Shown piece after piece: positions 12,640 through 23,741 of a stretch of 64,000 bases of DNA. The DNA is taken from positions 113,904,123 through 113,968,122 of the forward strand of contig OW121741.1 in assembly GCA_933228675.1 (NCBI GenBank), in the 5' to 3' direction. The stretch comes from Stomorhina lunata (taxonomy: Eukaryota > Arthropoda > Insecta > Diptera > Rhiniidae). Below the pieces are notes generated by a model. That model worked only from the letters and a program-made list of their open reading frames with translations. It was not told the origin of the DNA and did no database searches. The stretch's first letter is position 1, and every line of letters starts with the position of its first letter. The position numbers and the translations under genes are program-made.

Positions 12640-14052
12640 CATATCGTCGCCCCGAAGTTATCTTCACGTATATCACAAAATCGAAAAAATTGAGATAAGA
12701 CCATTTTCTTGTATCTTTTATTTAGATCTATCGATCTACTTGATCGCCATGTGCCTACCTTTTATAGTTACGGAGATATTATGAATGCACTTTGTTGTAT
12801 ATCCACCTTTCGTAAAAAGTTATTGCGTTATCTTAACGTATGTAACATTTTTGTGGATATACAATAAAAAACATATGAAATTTGACAAGTACAACATTTT
12901 TGCGTTATCTTCACGTAAGTACAATAATTATTGGTATTTGAAGGCGATACAACACAAAATATATGAACAAATGCAATTTAGAAATCTTGAGTTATCTTCA
13001 CGTATTCGCAAGCAAAATATATATTGAAAAGTAGATTTGTAAAATATATAATTTTGAATTTATTTCATTTAATACTGTTCTGGAAATGGGTTTCTATTGT
13101 TTATATAATTAAATAGAAATTAATGACTTTTTTTAGGAATTCACTTTATTACAAAAGAAATTAAAATTAACTTAAAAAATACTATTTAAAAATATATTTT
13201 TAAGAAATATTTATCATACATCATATTCATCATTTATCATATCAAAATAATATAAACAAAGAAATGGAAAATAACATAATATAAAAAAATGCAGTACTAA
13301 AATTTGGAAAACAAGTTTAAGAGACTGATAAACAATAAAAGAATAGGAAGGTTTCTTAAGAGTAAAATTAAAAGGTATCCTAAGAGTAAAATTTCTGATG
13401 TAAGTACTTAGAACTAAGTATGTAATTTAAGAGTTTTTAATTTATATTATTAATTCTGCATAATTTTAAAACTCTTACTTCTTTATCTTAGCATTTATCC
13501 AATCATTATTGAAATGATAAGGTACGTATTTCGTGTGAAAATTCGATTTATATGGATAGAGCAGTCATAGTATTTTTTTATATATTTAAATCTCACTGCA
13601 AAGTTTTTGTATAACAGGAGAAATTTTAAGTATATTTCCTCTCAGAAAAACTATGAATTGATATTTAGTATAATAGATTTTAGATTTTTTTTCTTAAAAA
13701 ATCATAATATTATGTGGGTACATACGTGAAGATAACTTAAAAAAAAATTGTTTGTACTAACATTTTCACGTATATGACATATATTAATAAATGTTTAATA
13801 AAATGTGTCCTTTACGGCAAATTGTGAAAATTTCTTTAGAGACAAAAATGCCAATAACTCGGAAATATTCTTCCATGGCCTTGAATATTTTTAACCGATT
13901 TGATTAAGAACTTCATGGACTACAACTGATAAAAATATTGGAACACATTTTTCGAGTAAATTCTTCTGCAACTAATGTCAAATCTTTAAGTTCAATTTCC
14001 CAAAAAAAAATTTTTTGCACTTACGTGAAGATAACTCCGGGGCGACGATATG
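12640..14052. mobile_element. TA-flanked inverted-repeat DNA transposon (MITE-like, possibly Tc1/mariner)
   Basis: The element is 1413 bp with imperfect ~31 bp terminal inverted repeats. The left end is CATATCGTCGCCCCGAAGTT followed by ATCTTCACGTA; the right end is its reverse complement with one mismatch. TA lies directly outside both ends, as expected for Tc1/mariner-type TA duplication. The inner part of the repeat, GTTATCTTCACGTA, recurs inside at about 12826 (one change), 12903 and 12983, and inverted at about 13723. These look like internal transposase-binding sites. The 80-codon frame at 12785-13027 has no recognisable features. Superfamily is inferred from the TA flank only. Confidence 0.75.
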
Positions 14053-14054
14053 TA

Positions 14055-15539
14055 TGTATGTATTTATTTACATATTTTCAATTTGCCATAATTGTTTACA
14101 AAACAAAATTAAGATTACACTAGTATTATGAAAACAAGATCATTATCTAACACAGTTCAAGTGTATCAGTACGTCATATTCTAAATTGTCAATTTATTGA
14201 GATAATTTGTTTAATTATAAAACTGTCGTCTCTTAAACAAATGCTAATTAAACTATTATATAATACAAAAAGTATAGAGATTACTGAAATGATAAAGTTC
14301 TTAAATCAAGTTGATACATTTATGTATATCGACAGAAAGACAAAACTATTACCCAAACTTTCATTATTGTTTTTTTTTTTTTTTTTTTATATGTTTATAT
14401 TATCGGAATTTGTAAGCACGTGAATCTGCTAAATATATAAGTTTGTTGAACATATTTGTTATTATTATTACTAATAAAAATCATTCATACTAAACTTAGG
14501 AGTGTCTAAGATTGACATTTTGTTACTTTTAGATCTACTATCAGCTCAATTTCTGCTAAACTCTCCTATCTCTAAAGACTTCAGTGATTTCTTTGAAATA
14601 AAAACAATGAAAATATCACTCAAATCTGATGACGATGAAAACAAAAGCGAAACTTAAAAATTATAATTCAGTAAAATAATTTAGTGTATTAAGTAAAGCT
14701 GAACAAGTTAAACGAATAAAAAACATAAAGACAAGCAAATTGAATTAATTAAATAATTTTTAAGTGAGTAGCTTTTGAGTAGCGTAGCTTATTCACGAAG
14801 ACGCAGATAAACAAAAACATCTTATTATCAATCATTTAAAATTCCTATAAAAAAATTATATATAAATATTAATTTTAAACAAATCATTTAAATTCCAATT
14901 AAGTCAAATTATATAAAACAAAATAAGAAATATTTAATTTAAAAAAACAAACAACTTAAATCAGTTGAAAAGATGAGTTGTTGATGACATGTCTGATTTA
15001 ATAAAATATCATATAATATAATGCTTATTAGCAAGATTTCTGCTAGAAAAGAGGTTTTGTGCCAAATTTCAAGAAAGAAAACAAGTAAGAAAGTAAAACA
15101 GGTCAAGCCTGACCATAAAATACCCTACACTACTGTGGTCCAAAATTCAGCAAAATAAAAAAGTTCTTTATAGAGAAATATATTTGATAAATTGTATAAT
15201 CTAACAGAAATATTTACTTGAGTCATTTCTGTCGTTGGTGATGGGTGATGTGTGGGATGGGTCAAGTATGGACCAATTTTAACTTTAATAAACCAGTGCA
15301 GTTGATGGGATGTAGGATACATAAAAATAAGTTATATATAAGTTTAACATCCTCACAAGCCATTCCTGCAAAAATTGTTAAATTAACAAGAAAATAACTT
15401 TCAGTCGATAGGTGTATTAAATAAAACTAAAACTTAACTCCATTGCCAACATCAGAACATACCTTTCCATCTATTACGGCTCAAAGTGGGTTGACAAAAA
15501 AATTATGGAAATCATTCTGGAACTTTAAACGGTTTAAGC
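14055..15539. other. AT-rich intergenic spacer with poly-T tract
   Basis: Mostly unique AT-rich sequence with a run of about 19 T near 14370. From about 15080 the text CAAGTAAGAAAGTAAAACAG, then palindromic GGTCAAGCCTGACC and ATACCCTACAC, resembles the start of the dispersed repeat seen at 40811, in a diverged form. No gene was recognised. Confidence 0.5.
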
Positions 15540-16445
15540 TTGACTATCACGAAATTTCATATGGCTATTGAGGAGAGCTATTCGAGCTCAAGTTTAGAAT
15601 TTGGAATCTGTAGACTTATCAGGACGAGCGCATATAGCCCTCAAAGTAGGGCACTTCGGGTTTTTAGAAAATTAAAAACGATATAGAATTCAAATTATGG
15701 ACCCGATATAAAAGATTTTATGTGTGCGAATTAGGCTCTAAAATTTATTTTATATTTCAAAGAAATATATAATATATTCCCTTTTCAAATCTTATAAGTA
15801 CTATATGTGTTTTTAAACTTAGATACATACATATTATTTTTATCAGCTAAAGATTTTCTATCAAGTATTTGGTTTGTTTTATACAGAAAGAAAATATATA
15901 TATATATATAATTCCCCGACAATTGGAACAAGGGGTACTTCTCTCAGACAATGAGCTGCATCCGATTCTAGTTTTAGACTCATTGAAAGGGACCTACGTT
16001 TTAACGCCGGCTCCGAACGGCAAATGCATTAGTTAGATAAGTTTTACATAGCCTAATACTCAATAACCAGTGGCTAGTAGAGTTATGAGGTGAACCGCCG
16101 CTTTTTTTTAATTTATTTTTCAAGTGAGTCTGGCCAGGGATCGAACTTGGGCCTCTGGTATGCTAGGCGGATGACTTACTTGCTATACCACGGCGGTTCA
16201 CAAGAAAGAAAATAAATTTTGAATATTTCATAAACTACAGGAGATAAACCATACGTAAAAAATATTTCGTACATATACAAACCTTTCATGTCAGATAAAA
16301 AATGTGACTTCTGGATCGTTTTAAAATTTTCCACAAACCCAAGGTGTCCTAATTTGGGGGTATAAAACACACCTCCTGATAAGTCTAAGAACTCTTAATT
16401 CTAAATATAAGCTTGAATACTCCTCCACAATAGCCATATGGATAA
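15540..16445. repeat. inverted duplication with a SINE in its loop
   Basis: Roughly 15540-15745 on the plus strand matches 16250-16445 on the minus strand. Shared text includes CATATGGCTATTG, TAGACTTATCAGGA and GGGTTT with GAAAATT about 40 bp later. The arms differ by many substitutions. The spacer between them carries the tRNA-derived SINE at 15897-16202. Confidence 0.7.
15897..16202 (-). mobile_element. tRNA-derived SINE, copy A (full length)
   Basis: Read on the minus strand the element starts GAACCGCCGTGGTATAGCAA. It has a pol III box A at 16179-16190 (TGGTATAGCAAG) and a box B at 16138-16148 (AAGTTCGATCC). A ~200 bp body follows, ending GAAGTACCCCTTGTTCCAAT then a short AT repeat tail. 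A 12 bp target duplication AGAAAGAAAATA flanks it (15885-15896 and 16203-16214). The copy at 37797-38116 matches over its whole length with modest divergence. The head is enclosed by complementary 8-mers GAACCGCC and GGCGGTTC. Confidence 0.88.
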
Positions 16446-17445
16446 ATCCTGCCTGACGGACGATACAATTGTTTGGATTTTGTTGTACTAAAATGAATCC
16501 CATTGTCTTTTTACACCAGATATCTTGCAAAGATTTCGGAGAATATTAGCCCATCGATTGTGCTCTCGAATGACATTTGTTAATTTACAAACTTGCTTTG
16601 GAGAAAAAAATATTCGCTTTTAAAGTGCTGTGACGGACGCTACAAAAAATTAAAGTGACTTTTTTCAACACGTGTTTCTGTAATTTTCATCAAATCGGTC
16701 ATAGTAATAAAAAAATTTTAAGTACATTAAAGATAGAGGAAAATCAGAGGATAACAAAACCACTTTTTTAAAATGTTTTAAAGTTTCCAGTGTCACCAAA
16801 AATCCATAAATAAACTGTTGCGGACGCCACGTGACGGATAGTACAGTTTTTACTCACATATTTTTTATTAGGAAAAATGCAAATTTTATATTTTTTAAGG
16901 GTTCGTAAATAAATAGAAATATTGGTGTTATTTGCTCCCGAATATCATCTCTTTTATCTTAATGTTCTCGGTTAAAAATAGGGGTTTTGGACACAATTTA
17001 ATATTTAACAAAACGGCTTCATACATATAGTTATTTAAATTTTTACATTTTTTACAATTTATTTTTCGTTCTAAGAATGCTGAGGCTAGATGTAGAGTGT
17101 CCCAAAAATTTTTTTAATGCATCAAATTTGCCCCACAGTATGGTTTTTTGAACACATACTAACTTAAATTTAATCTGTGGATATAGACAGTATTATTGCT
17201 TTATGAATAAGACAGACATGTGTTCCTAAATTTTGTATTTAATAAATATCTTTTAATTAAAAATATATACTGTGACGGACGCTACACACTTTTATACACA
17301 TATTGTTCTGTAAAATGCTACATAAACATGTAATGTTTTAGCCGAATGTAAAGCATACTATAAGTTCTCTTTAAGAACCAAGTTCAATTGGAGAAAAAAG
17401 AAAAATTAAAAAAAAGCCTTTATTTTTGTGACGGACGCTACATAC
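16446..17445. repeat. region with five spaced copies of TGACGGACGCTAC
   Basis: The 13-mer TGACGGACGCTAC or near-copies occurs at 16454-16466 (GATAC ending), 16631-16643, 16832-16844 (ATAGTAC ending), 17273-17285 and 17429-17441, all on the plus strand. A related TTGCGGACGCCAC is at 16818-16830. The sequence between copies is AT-rich and not repeated. A GC-rich motif recurring five times in this background is unlikely by chance. It may mark a degraded transposon with sub-terminal binding sites, but no ends were identified. Confidence 0.6.
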
Positions 17446-17667
17446 TGTGTGCCCTTTTTTACTTGACATCACTTCAATTACCAATGATGGAGTTTTTATA
17501 TCTAACTATATAAAATTAAGCAAACTTTGAGCCCTTACTCGAACTTGATACCTAAACGAATGTATTCGCAATTTTTATGAACTTTCAAAAACCTATTATT
17601 TTAAAAAAATTATAAAAATTCGAGATGGGTGCTAATAAACCCTGCCATTCACAAAGAGACCAATTAA

Positions 17668-19306
17668 CCCTAACCGTACTGATAACATTTTTATACGTAG
17701 ACTCCTGATAAGGGTACCCGGGTACCCGTGAATACTAATTTTTCAGTTACGATTAAAATATTCCGCGAAATATATTTAGACTAACTGCAGAGGATAATTT
17801 GAATAGTTCTTTACAGAAAATGGAATTAACATTAACGGTCTTATGTTAAAAAAAATCTTAAATATTGCTTAAAGAACACGTTAGTTACCAAATACTTTAA
17901 GGCTAACAAACGATTGTTAAAAAATAGTATCCAAAAACAGTTCTTTAACTAATGAATACGTCAAGTCAATTTTAGATGTTAATGCTGGCAACATCGTCAT
18001 TCTCTCTTGTCTCTTTATAGTTAAATATACAAAACAACGAATTAATTATTTATTGTTTCCTCCGGGTAGTCGAATTTCTAAATAATGTTTTGTATGTTTT
18101 TAATATAAAATAACATTTTTCTTCTTTTCTTACTGTAAAATTATGTTTATGTTATATAAAAGCATAAACTAAACACATTTATAATACAGTAAAATAATAA
18201 ATAGACAAATTTTTACTAAGGGTTTAAACCGATTATTAAAAAATCGAGTACTTTTAACTCATGTTGAATATATATACATCACTATAATGTTTTTTGTAAA
18301 TTTCATTGACCGAAGTCTGTTTTTTGTTGAAAACACGAATTTTTTGTTAAAAATTAGAATCTGTATTATCAATTTTTTGAAAAGTTTGGTTTTAGTATGA
18401 AATATGTAAAATAGAGTATGAAATATCATGGAAATTATATTTCATAAATTCCCCACCCCCGAAACCTTTTATATGATAAAAAATAGCAAATTAGAAAAAA
18501 TATGATAACGAAATTTAGCAAAAACATTATTATTACTAGATAAGTCTGAAAACATAAATATTTTCTTTAAAAGTTTTCAGAAAATATTATTTATCAAAAC
18601 AATAAAATATTTAACGTAGCTTTAAATTATGTAGACAGCTACTTTAAATTATTTGATGTTAACAAAAGATTAACATCGGTTTGTTAAGCTAATAATCGTT
18701 TTAGGATAATACTTTAAGAAATTTTGCTTAACTTTAGTTTACCAATAGTTGTTAAATTTTTCAGCATAAGACCGTAAATGTTTACTAGAAGAATTCAGAA
18801 GATATAACAGCTTTGAAATTGTTACCTTTGCATGGCTATTAATCTGAAATCAAATCTCAAAACACATAAAGTGCATGATGGTTGCCAAAGGCCAATATGT
18901 AATACACACAACCAAATTATTGCTTCACGCTTAACAGAATTGTAATTTTCTGAAGTTTATCTATTATAAAAGTGCAAAGTTAAGTTGTCAAACTATTAAT
19001 TAAATGCACACATTTTAAACTAAAATAAAAAATAGAATCATATCCATTACTTTTTTATATATATAATGCCTTAATTTTCGTACTGGTACCCGGGTACCCT
19101 TATCAGGAGGGTTAGGAATATTTGACTTTCGGTGAATCCACAGCCTAAGCCAAAAACTTTGGAAAGCTTAGAGAAACAAAAATCTTCAGAAAATAAATAG
19201 TTTTAGGAACTTACAAAACCTCAACTTTGTATCATTTATCGTTAAAGAGATATTTGACTTTAAAGTTCGTTCGGGTACCCAGGTACCCGTGTCAGGAGTG
19301 TTAGGG
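17668..19306. mobile_element. piggyBac-like non-autonomous transposon, family 2
   Basis: The element is 1639 bp between TTAA at 17664-17667 and TTAA at 19307-19310. Left end CCCTAACCGTACTGATAAC, right end (inverted) CCCTAACACTCCTGACAC. Subterminal palindromic GGTACCCGGGTACC occurs near both ends (about 17714 and 19085) and as a variant at about 19275. Next to these palindromes lies ACTCCTGATAAGGG or its complement. The palindrome is shared with the family at 5418-6672 although the end sequences differ, suggesting related transposases. No transposase frame is present. A possible second inverted pair, ACGGTCTTATG at 17835 and CATAAGACCGT at 18765-18775, may mark a nested element. Confidence 0.82.
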
Positions 19307-19310
19307 TTAA

Positions 19311-20982
19311 AAATTGTATCCATTATATATTCTAAAGAAAGAATGTATTGTAAATTTTTTCATAAGCAAAAATATGTGATTTTGACAGTTTTAAAATTTT
19401 GTCTGTATTTTATTTTTTTTCGGATTTGCCCATATATATTCTTGAATTATTTTCCTCATATTTTTATCTGATGTATTAATTTTAACATATCTTTAAAACG
19501 TATTCTTCGGTTTTGTTGAAAATTACAGAATAGAATAAGAAATGCAAATATCTTTAAATGTCTTAAAGATTCTTTTTCGGTTTAAGCATTTAATTAATAA
19601 CAAAACGAAGATGATAAAAAATATACCATGTTTTCACAAAGTAAGGCTTTGGTAATTTATAATATTTACAGTTATAAGACCGTGAAATAAAAATGGTAAA
19701 TTTTTATAACCTTAAATTTTTTGTAAATTTTTGAAAAATATAAATTTTTCGATTTTGCAAAAAAATCGATTTTGCAAAAACTCCACAACCGTTGACCATA
19801 TGAAAAAAATGAAGAAAATTTAATTTAAAAAAAAAAAAGTATCCATGGAATTTTAAATTTTGGGTGTTTTTGTACTTAGGGGGCCACAATGCATCGAAAT
19901 TAAATAGTTTGACTTCAGAGTAATTTTTCTTGTTAACCAGTGTTATTTGGGGAGACGTTTAAAATTATATACAAAAAAATTCGAGTAATTTATTTAACAC
20001 ATTGTTCGGTCCTCATTTATTGTTTTATTATTTATATCATTAGCTTTAACTACAAAACTGCTAACTCACTTTCAGCACATTTTACAGTGGAGACAAAAAG
20101 CTTATTGCAAACATTTATTATATGTATACTTATTATACATATGTACATATGGATTTAGTAATCTTTCTAACAACCATTTTCTATAAGTGGATTTAGCAGT
20201 TTTTTCTATTAAACTGTACTCTTCAAGACTCATTCTTTATCATAAGGTATCATTACTTAAAAAGTGGACTAAGCTTATAAAATATTAAATTGTTCTTATA
20301 AATACTTGAAATTACTACAATGAATTCAAAGAACAACAAATCAGTTAGTTTGTCCGCTGCACATTACGTTGACCGAGAGATAATCATAGATCACTATGAG
20401 TCAACCATAAGGCAATTAAGATAAGACTTTTTACTCTCGTAATAAACGAACAATTTTAAAGTACAAAAATGAATTCCATAAAATTTTTAATGACGCATTA
20501 TCATTATCATTCAAAATTCAATGTGTGGCATTGTCATATAAATATATTATTTTAATTTGTTTATATAAATACTTCTTAATATAAGTCAGAATAAATCTTA
20601 AACTGCAGGTCGACAGTTTTTGAGATAATTTCATTCACAATAGTCTAGCTTTTAGTTCGGTGGACTTTATTACAACTATTTGCTTCCCTAGAAAATCAAA
20701 ACATTTATTAAAAGTAATGATAAAAAAATAATATTTATATATTTTAAATTTTAGTCAATAGATGAGATATTTAAACATAGAAAATTATAAATTTTTTAAA
20801 ATCGTTCAAAATTAATAGAGTGATCCGCATGAACGCATCTCCTTAAAATACGACCTCAGGTACAAAATAAATATTTACCTTCTAAAACTCCGAATAAGCA
20901 AATTTTTGCGATGTAATTTTTTGCACTTCCTTCAAGATATTTTGCACTATAATTATGTAATCTTTTTTTTATTTCCCTAAAT
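19311..20982. other. AT-rich intergenic spacer upstream of host gene 2
   Basis: Unique AT-rich sequence. The longest frames are 60-72 codons and rich in Ile, Lys, Phe and Tyr, as expected from composition alone. Any distal regulatory DNA of host gene 2 would lie here, but no specific sites can be named. Confidence 0.5.
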
Positions 20983-20990
20983 TCAGTTCG
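20949..20990 (+). promoter_or_regulatory. possible core promoter of host gene 2
   Basis: TCAGTT at 20983-20988 fits the arthropod initiator TCA(G/T)T(C/T). A TATAATTATG string at about 20949 sits roughly 35 bp upstream. The initiator is about 25 bp before the ATG, giving a short leader. This is inference from consensus matches in AT-rich DNA. Confidence 0.3.
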
Positions 20991-21008
20991 CTTTGCCCAC
21001 AACAAAAA

Positions 21009-23330
21009 ATGGGCATAAAAACCAAACTCTACTTTCTACTGCTGGTAGCAGTTCTATTCGCAATTGCCCCTACAATTGATGTAGAAGCGAAACGTCTTTA
21101 CAGCTCTAGCAGTAATCGACGTTCATCCTATACGCCATCATCAAGTTACAGACGTACCTCATACACCAAGCCAAGCTCTAGTTGGGGATCATCTGGACAC
21201 AGTAGCAGTCCATCAAGACCCTCTCTATCACATACCGGTTTGACACAATTGAGCTATAGTGGCTATAATCAACAAGCCAATAGACGTCCTAGCACCAATA
21301 CGAATTCTTTTAGTTCAACTCATCAAACTCAAAATTCCGCTGCTAGGCCTAGTAGTGCCCCATCCATAGGATGGAATATACCCAAGAAGCAGAGTTCAAC
21401 GCCAACTTACACAGCACCCAGACAACCAGCTTATAATCCTCAATATACAGCCAGCAAGCCTGTTACAGCCACAAATTACAATCAACAGCAATCAAGTTAT
21501 AATCGTGGAAGTGGTATTTATAATGCTCCTATAACAGCCACTAAAGTAAGTAGTGTCCAATCAAGTTATCCCAGACAACAGAATGTGGGGAATACTAATT
21601 CCTTTAAGCCTCAATCGACCTACAATACCAACACAAATCGTCCTATAACAGCTACGAACTACAATCGTCAACAAACTTCTTATAACAGTAATCTAAACCG
21701 TAATCGTTTCAACTCAACTGGTACTAGTCGCGGAAGTGGTATTTATAATGCACCAATACAGGCTACTAGAGTTAACAGTGTCCAGTCAAGTTATCCCAGA
21801 CAACAGGTACCAGCTGGTGCTACATATTACCCTTCCACATCTTCGTTACCAGCTGGAGCCACTTATCACCCCAATAGCCATATACCAGCTGGAGCTACTT
21901 ATCATGCCCCCGGTCATTTACCTGCTGGAGCCTCATACTATCCTTCTGCACCCTATGGTGGTGGCCTACCAGCTGGAGCTAGTTATCATAGCCCGGATCA
22001 TTTACCGCCAGGTGCCACTTATTATCCCTCACATCCTATGACATCTGCTCCTATTGCCTCAGCTCCGGTATACGTCCCTTCAGTTTCAGCTTTACCAGCT
22101 GGATCTACTTTCTTGCCGGCTGGTTCAGCTATACCAGCTGGAGCTGTATTTGTACAACAGCCACAAAAAACTTCGTCTGGTTTAGGATTTGGTAAGATTT
22201 TACTTTAGAAAACAGATAGTTAATTTTATATTTTTTTTAATCTAGGAAGCGGCTTACTTGCTGGAGGCTTGGCTGGTGGTCTTTTAGGACATGCTTTAAC
22301 CCCCACTCACACTAGATATGTGGAACGTGATCATTATGGCGGTGGTTATGGTGGAGGTTATGGTGGTGGATATGGCGGCGGTTATGGTGTTGGTAGTGCT
22401 TCTGCTCCAGCTGATAATAAGGACAAAGTTATTATTATCAATAATGGACCTCCGGGTTCGGTATCAACGTCCGATGTTGGAGGAGGTACTACCGTTATAA
22501 ATACAGGTAACGTACAACCTCAAGCTGCAGCTTCTCAGAATATTCCCACGGCACCATCATCGCAATATACACCACTGGCTCCTATAAATCCTTCTTATGT
22601 TGACAGTGGAAGCTACCCCAATGGTGCCCAATATCAACAATCTCAACCCCCTGTTCCTAATGTACAACAGACAGCAGCTTCTACTAATCCTACTTATATG
22701 GATAACACAAACTACCCTAATGGCGCTAATTTGGCTGCTGCTGGTGGAGTTGCCACTGCAGTAGCAGCCACATCTACAATGCTACAAAATCCAGCACAAA
22801 CTCAGTCTGGTGTCCCTAATCAACAACAGACTGTACCAATTCAGACTTTAGCACAATCTCCAATACCAGCCATTGGAGAACAAAACACCTCACCAACTGC
22901 TGGAGAACAACCACAAATATCTCCCGGCAATATAGTCTGCATTCCCATTAAAGTACCGGAACCCGATCCAAATGACAGCAGCAAAACCATTGAAGTAGAA
23001 AAAATAGCTTGCTTTCCAGCTCCTGCAGAAGAAACCACAACCGCTATAAGCCCCACTAGTACAGAAACCAGAAACTCCAAAATTATAGCAGCTAATGGCG
23101 ATGCTGCTGCATTAGATAATGTTGTACAATCAACTACAGTCAGTCCAACTCCAGTTAATGAGGTTGTTGCTAGTGGAAGAGTGGCTGTTCTAGAAAGTGG
23201 TGTAAGTCCGAATACTCTAGAACGAACAACTAATTTTGTGGTACCCGAAGGATATGTGGCACTTGCTCCACTTTATCATTCTGATCCTGATTTGTTAAGA
23301 ATACCCGGATATTTTAAGTCAATCTACTGA
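21009..23330 (+). CDS. secreted repeat-rich structural-type protein, two exons (host gene 2)
   Basis: Exon 1 is 21009-22191 and exon 2 is 22246-23330, encoding 755 residues. The 54 bp phase-1 intron (donor GTAAGA, acceptor TTTAATCTAG) sits at the same place in the domain order as that of host gene 1. A signal peptide ends near residue 27 (core LYFLLLVAVLFAIAP, likely cleavage after VEA). Then come a Ser/Tyr/Arg-rich stretch, a duplicated block beginning GSGIYNAPI (residues ~165 and ~240), and at ~266-388 about eight PAGA(T/S)YY-type repeats. Exon 2 opens with a glycine-zipper-like segment (GLLAGGLAGGLLGHAL), a Gly/Tyr tract, VIIINNGPP, Asn/Gln/Pro-rich repeats with (S/T)YPNGA, and a two-cysteine module (IVCIPIK, IACFPAPA). 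The composition suggests an extracellular, possibly cuticle, peritrophic, eggshell or glue-like protein. The role is inferred and no named family was recognised. Confidence 0.9.
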
Positions 23331-23386
23331 ACTTCTGGGAATTGGTAATTTATTTTTGTTGTAAATTTTCTAATATTTTAGTTGGA

Positions 23387-23392
23387 AATAAA
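23387..23392 (+). terminator. AATAAA poly(A) signal of host gene 2
   Basis: A canonical AATAAA lies 57 bp after the stop codon. Confidence 0.65.
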
Positions 23393-23741
23393 TTCTATGA
23401 AAAAATTCGTTACTGAAAATTTGTCTTGGTAGGTTAAATTAAACAAATTTTGATGAAACTTTAAATATAAATATAGTTTTAGCAATAGGGCGTTGTTACC
23501 TGGTTCACGAAGCTATCCAGATAAAAAGTCAAGAAGGCAGGATTTATAAACTAAATTAAAGATCTTAAAAAAGAATACAGAAACTTTGTTGCGAAAGCAG
23601 AACAAAATGAGTTAATGTTTTATAGCAAAATTTTTGTTTCTTTGACAAAACACCCCTTTTTTAGAAAAAAAAAACGGTCAAAAAGGCAAAATTTTTTTCA
23701 TTGTCCTACTGCTCTTCAGTAGGACAAAATGGCTATAATAC
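23393..23741. other. short spacer between host gene 2 and array C
   Basis: Unique AT-rich sequence. CCTACTGCTCTTCAGTAGG near 23704 is a short near-perfect hairpin. No gene was seen. Confidence 0.5.

Noticed and set aside
12785..13027. 80-codon frame in the TA-flanked element as transposase
   Set aside because: No helix-turn-helix or DDE/D motif; the repeated GTTATCTTCACGTA sites run through it.
16446..17445. A second Transib copy, because ACGGACGC recurs
   Set aside because: No CACAGTG ends, no 5 bp duplication and no transposase sequence; only 8 bp are shared.
20604..20620. CTGCAGGTCGAC resembling a cloning-vector polylinker
   Set aside because: Only 12 bp match, with no further vector sequence on either side; chance is sufficient.
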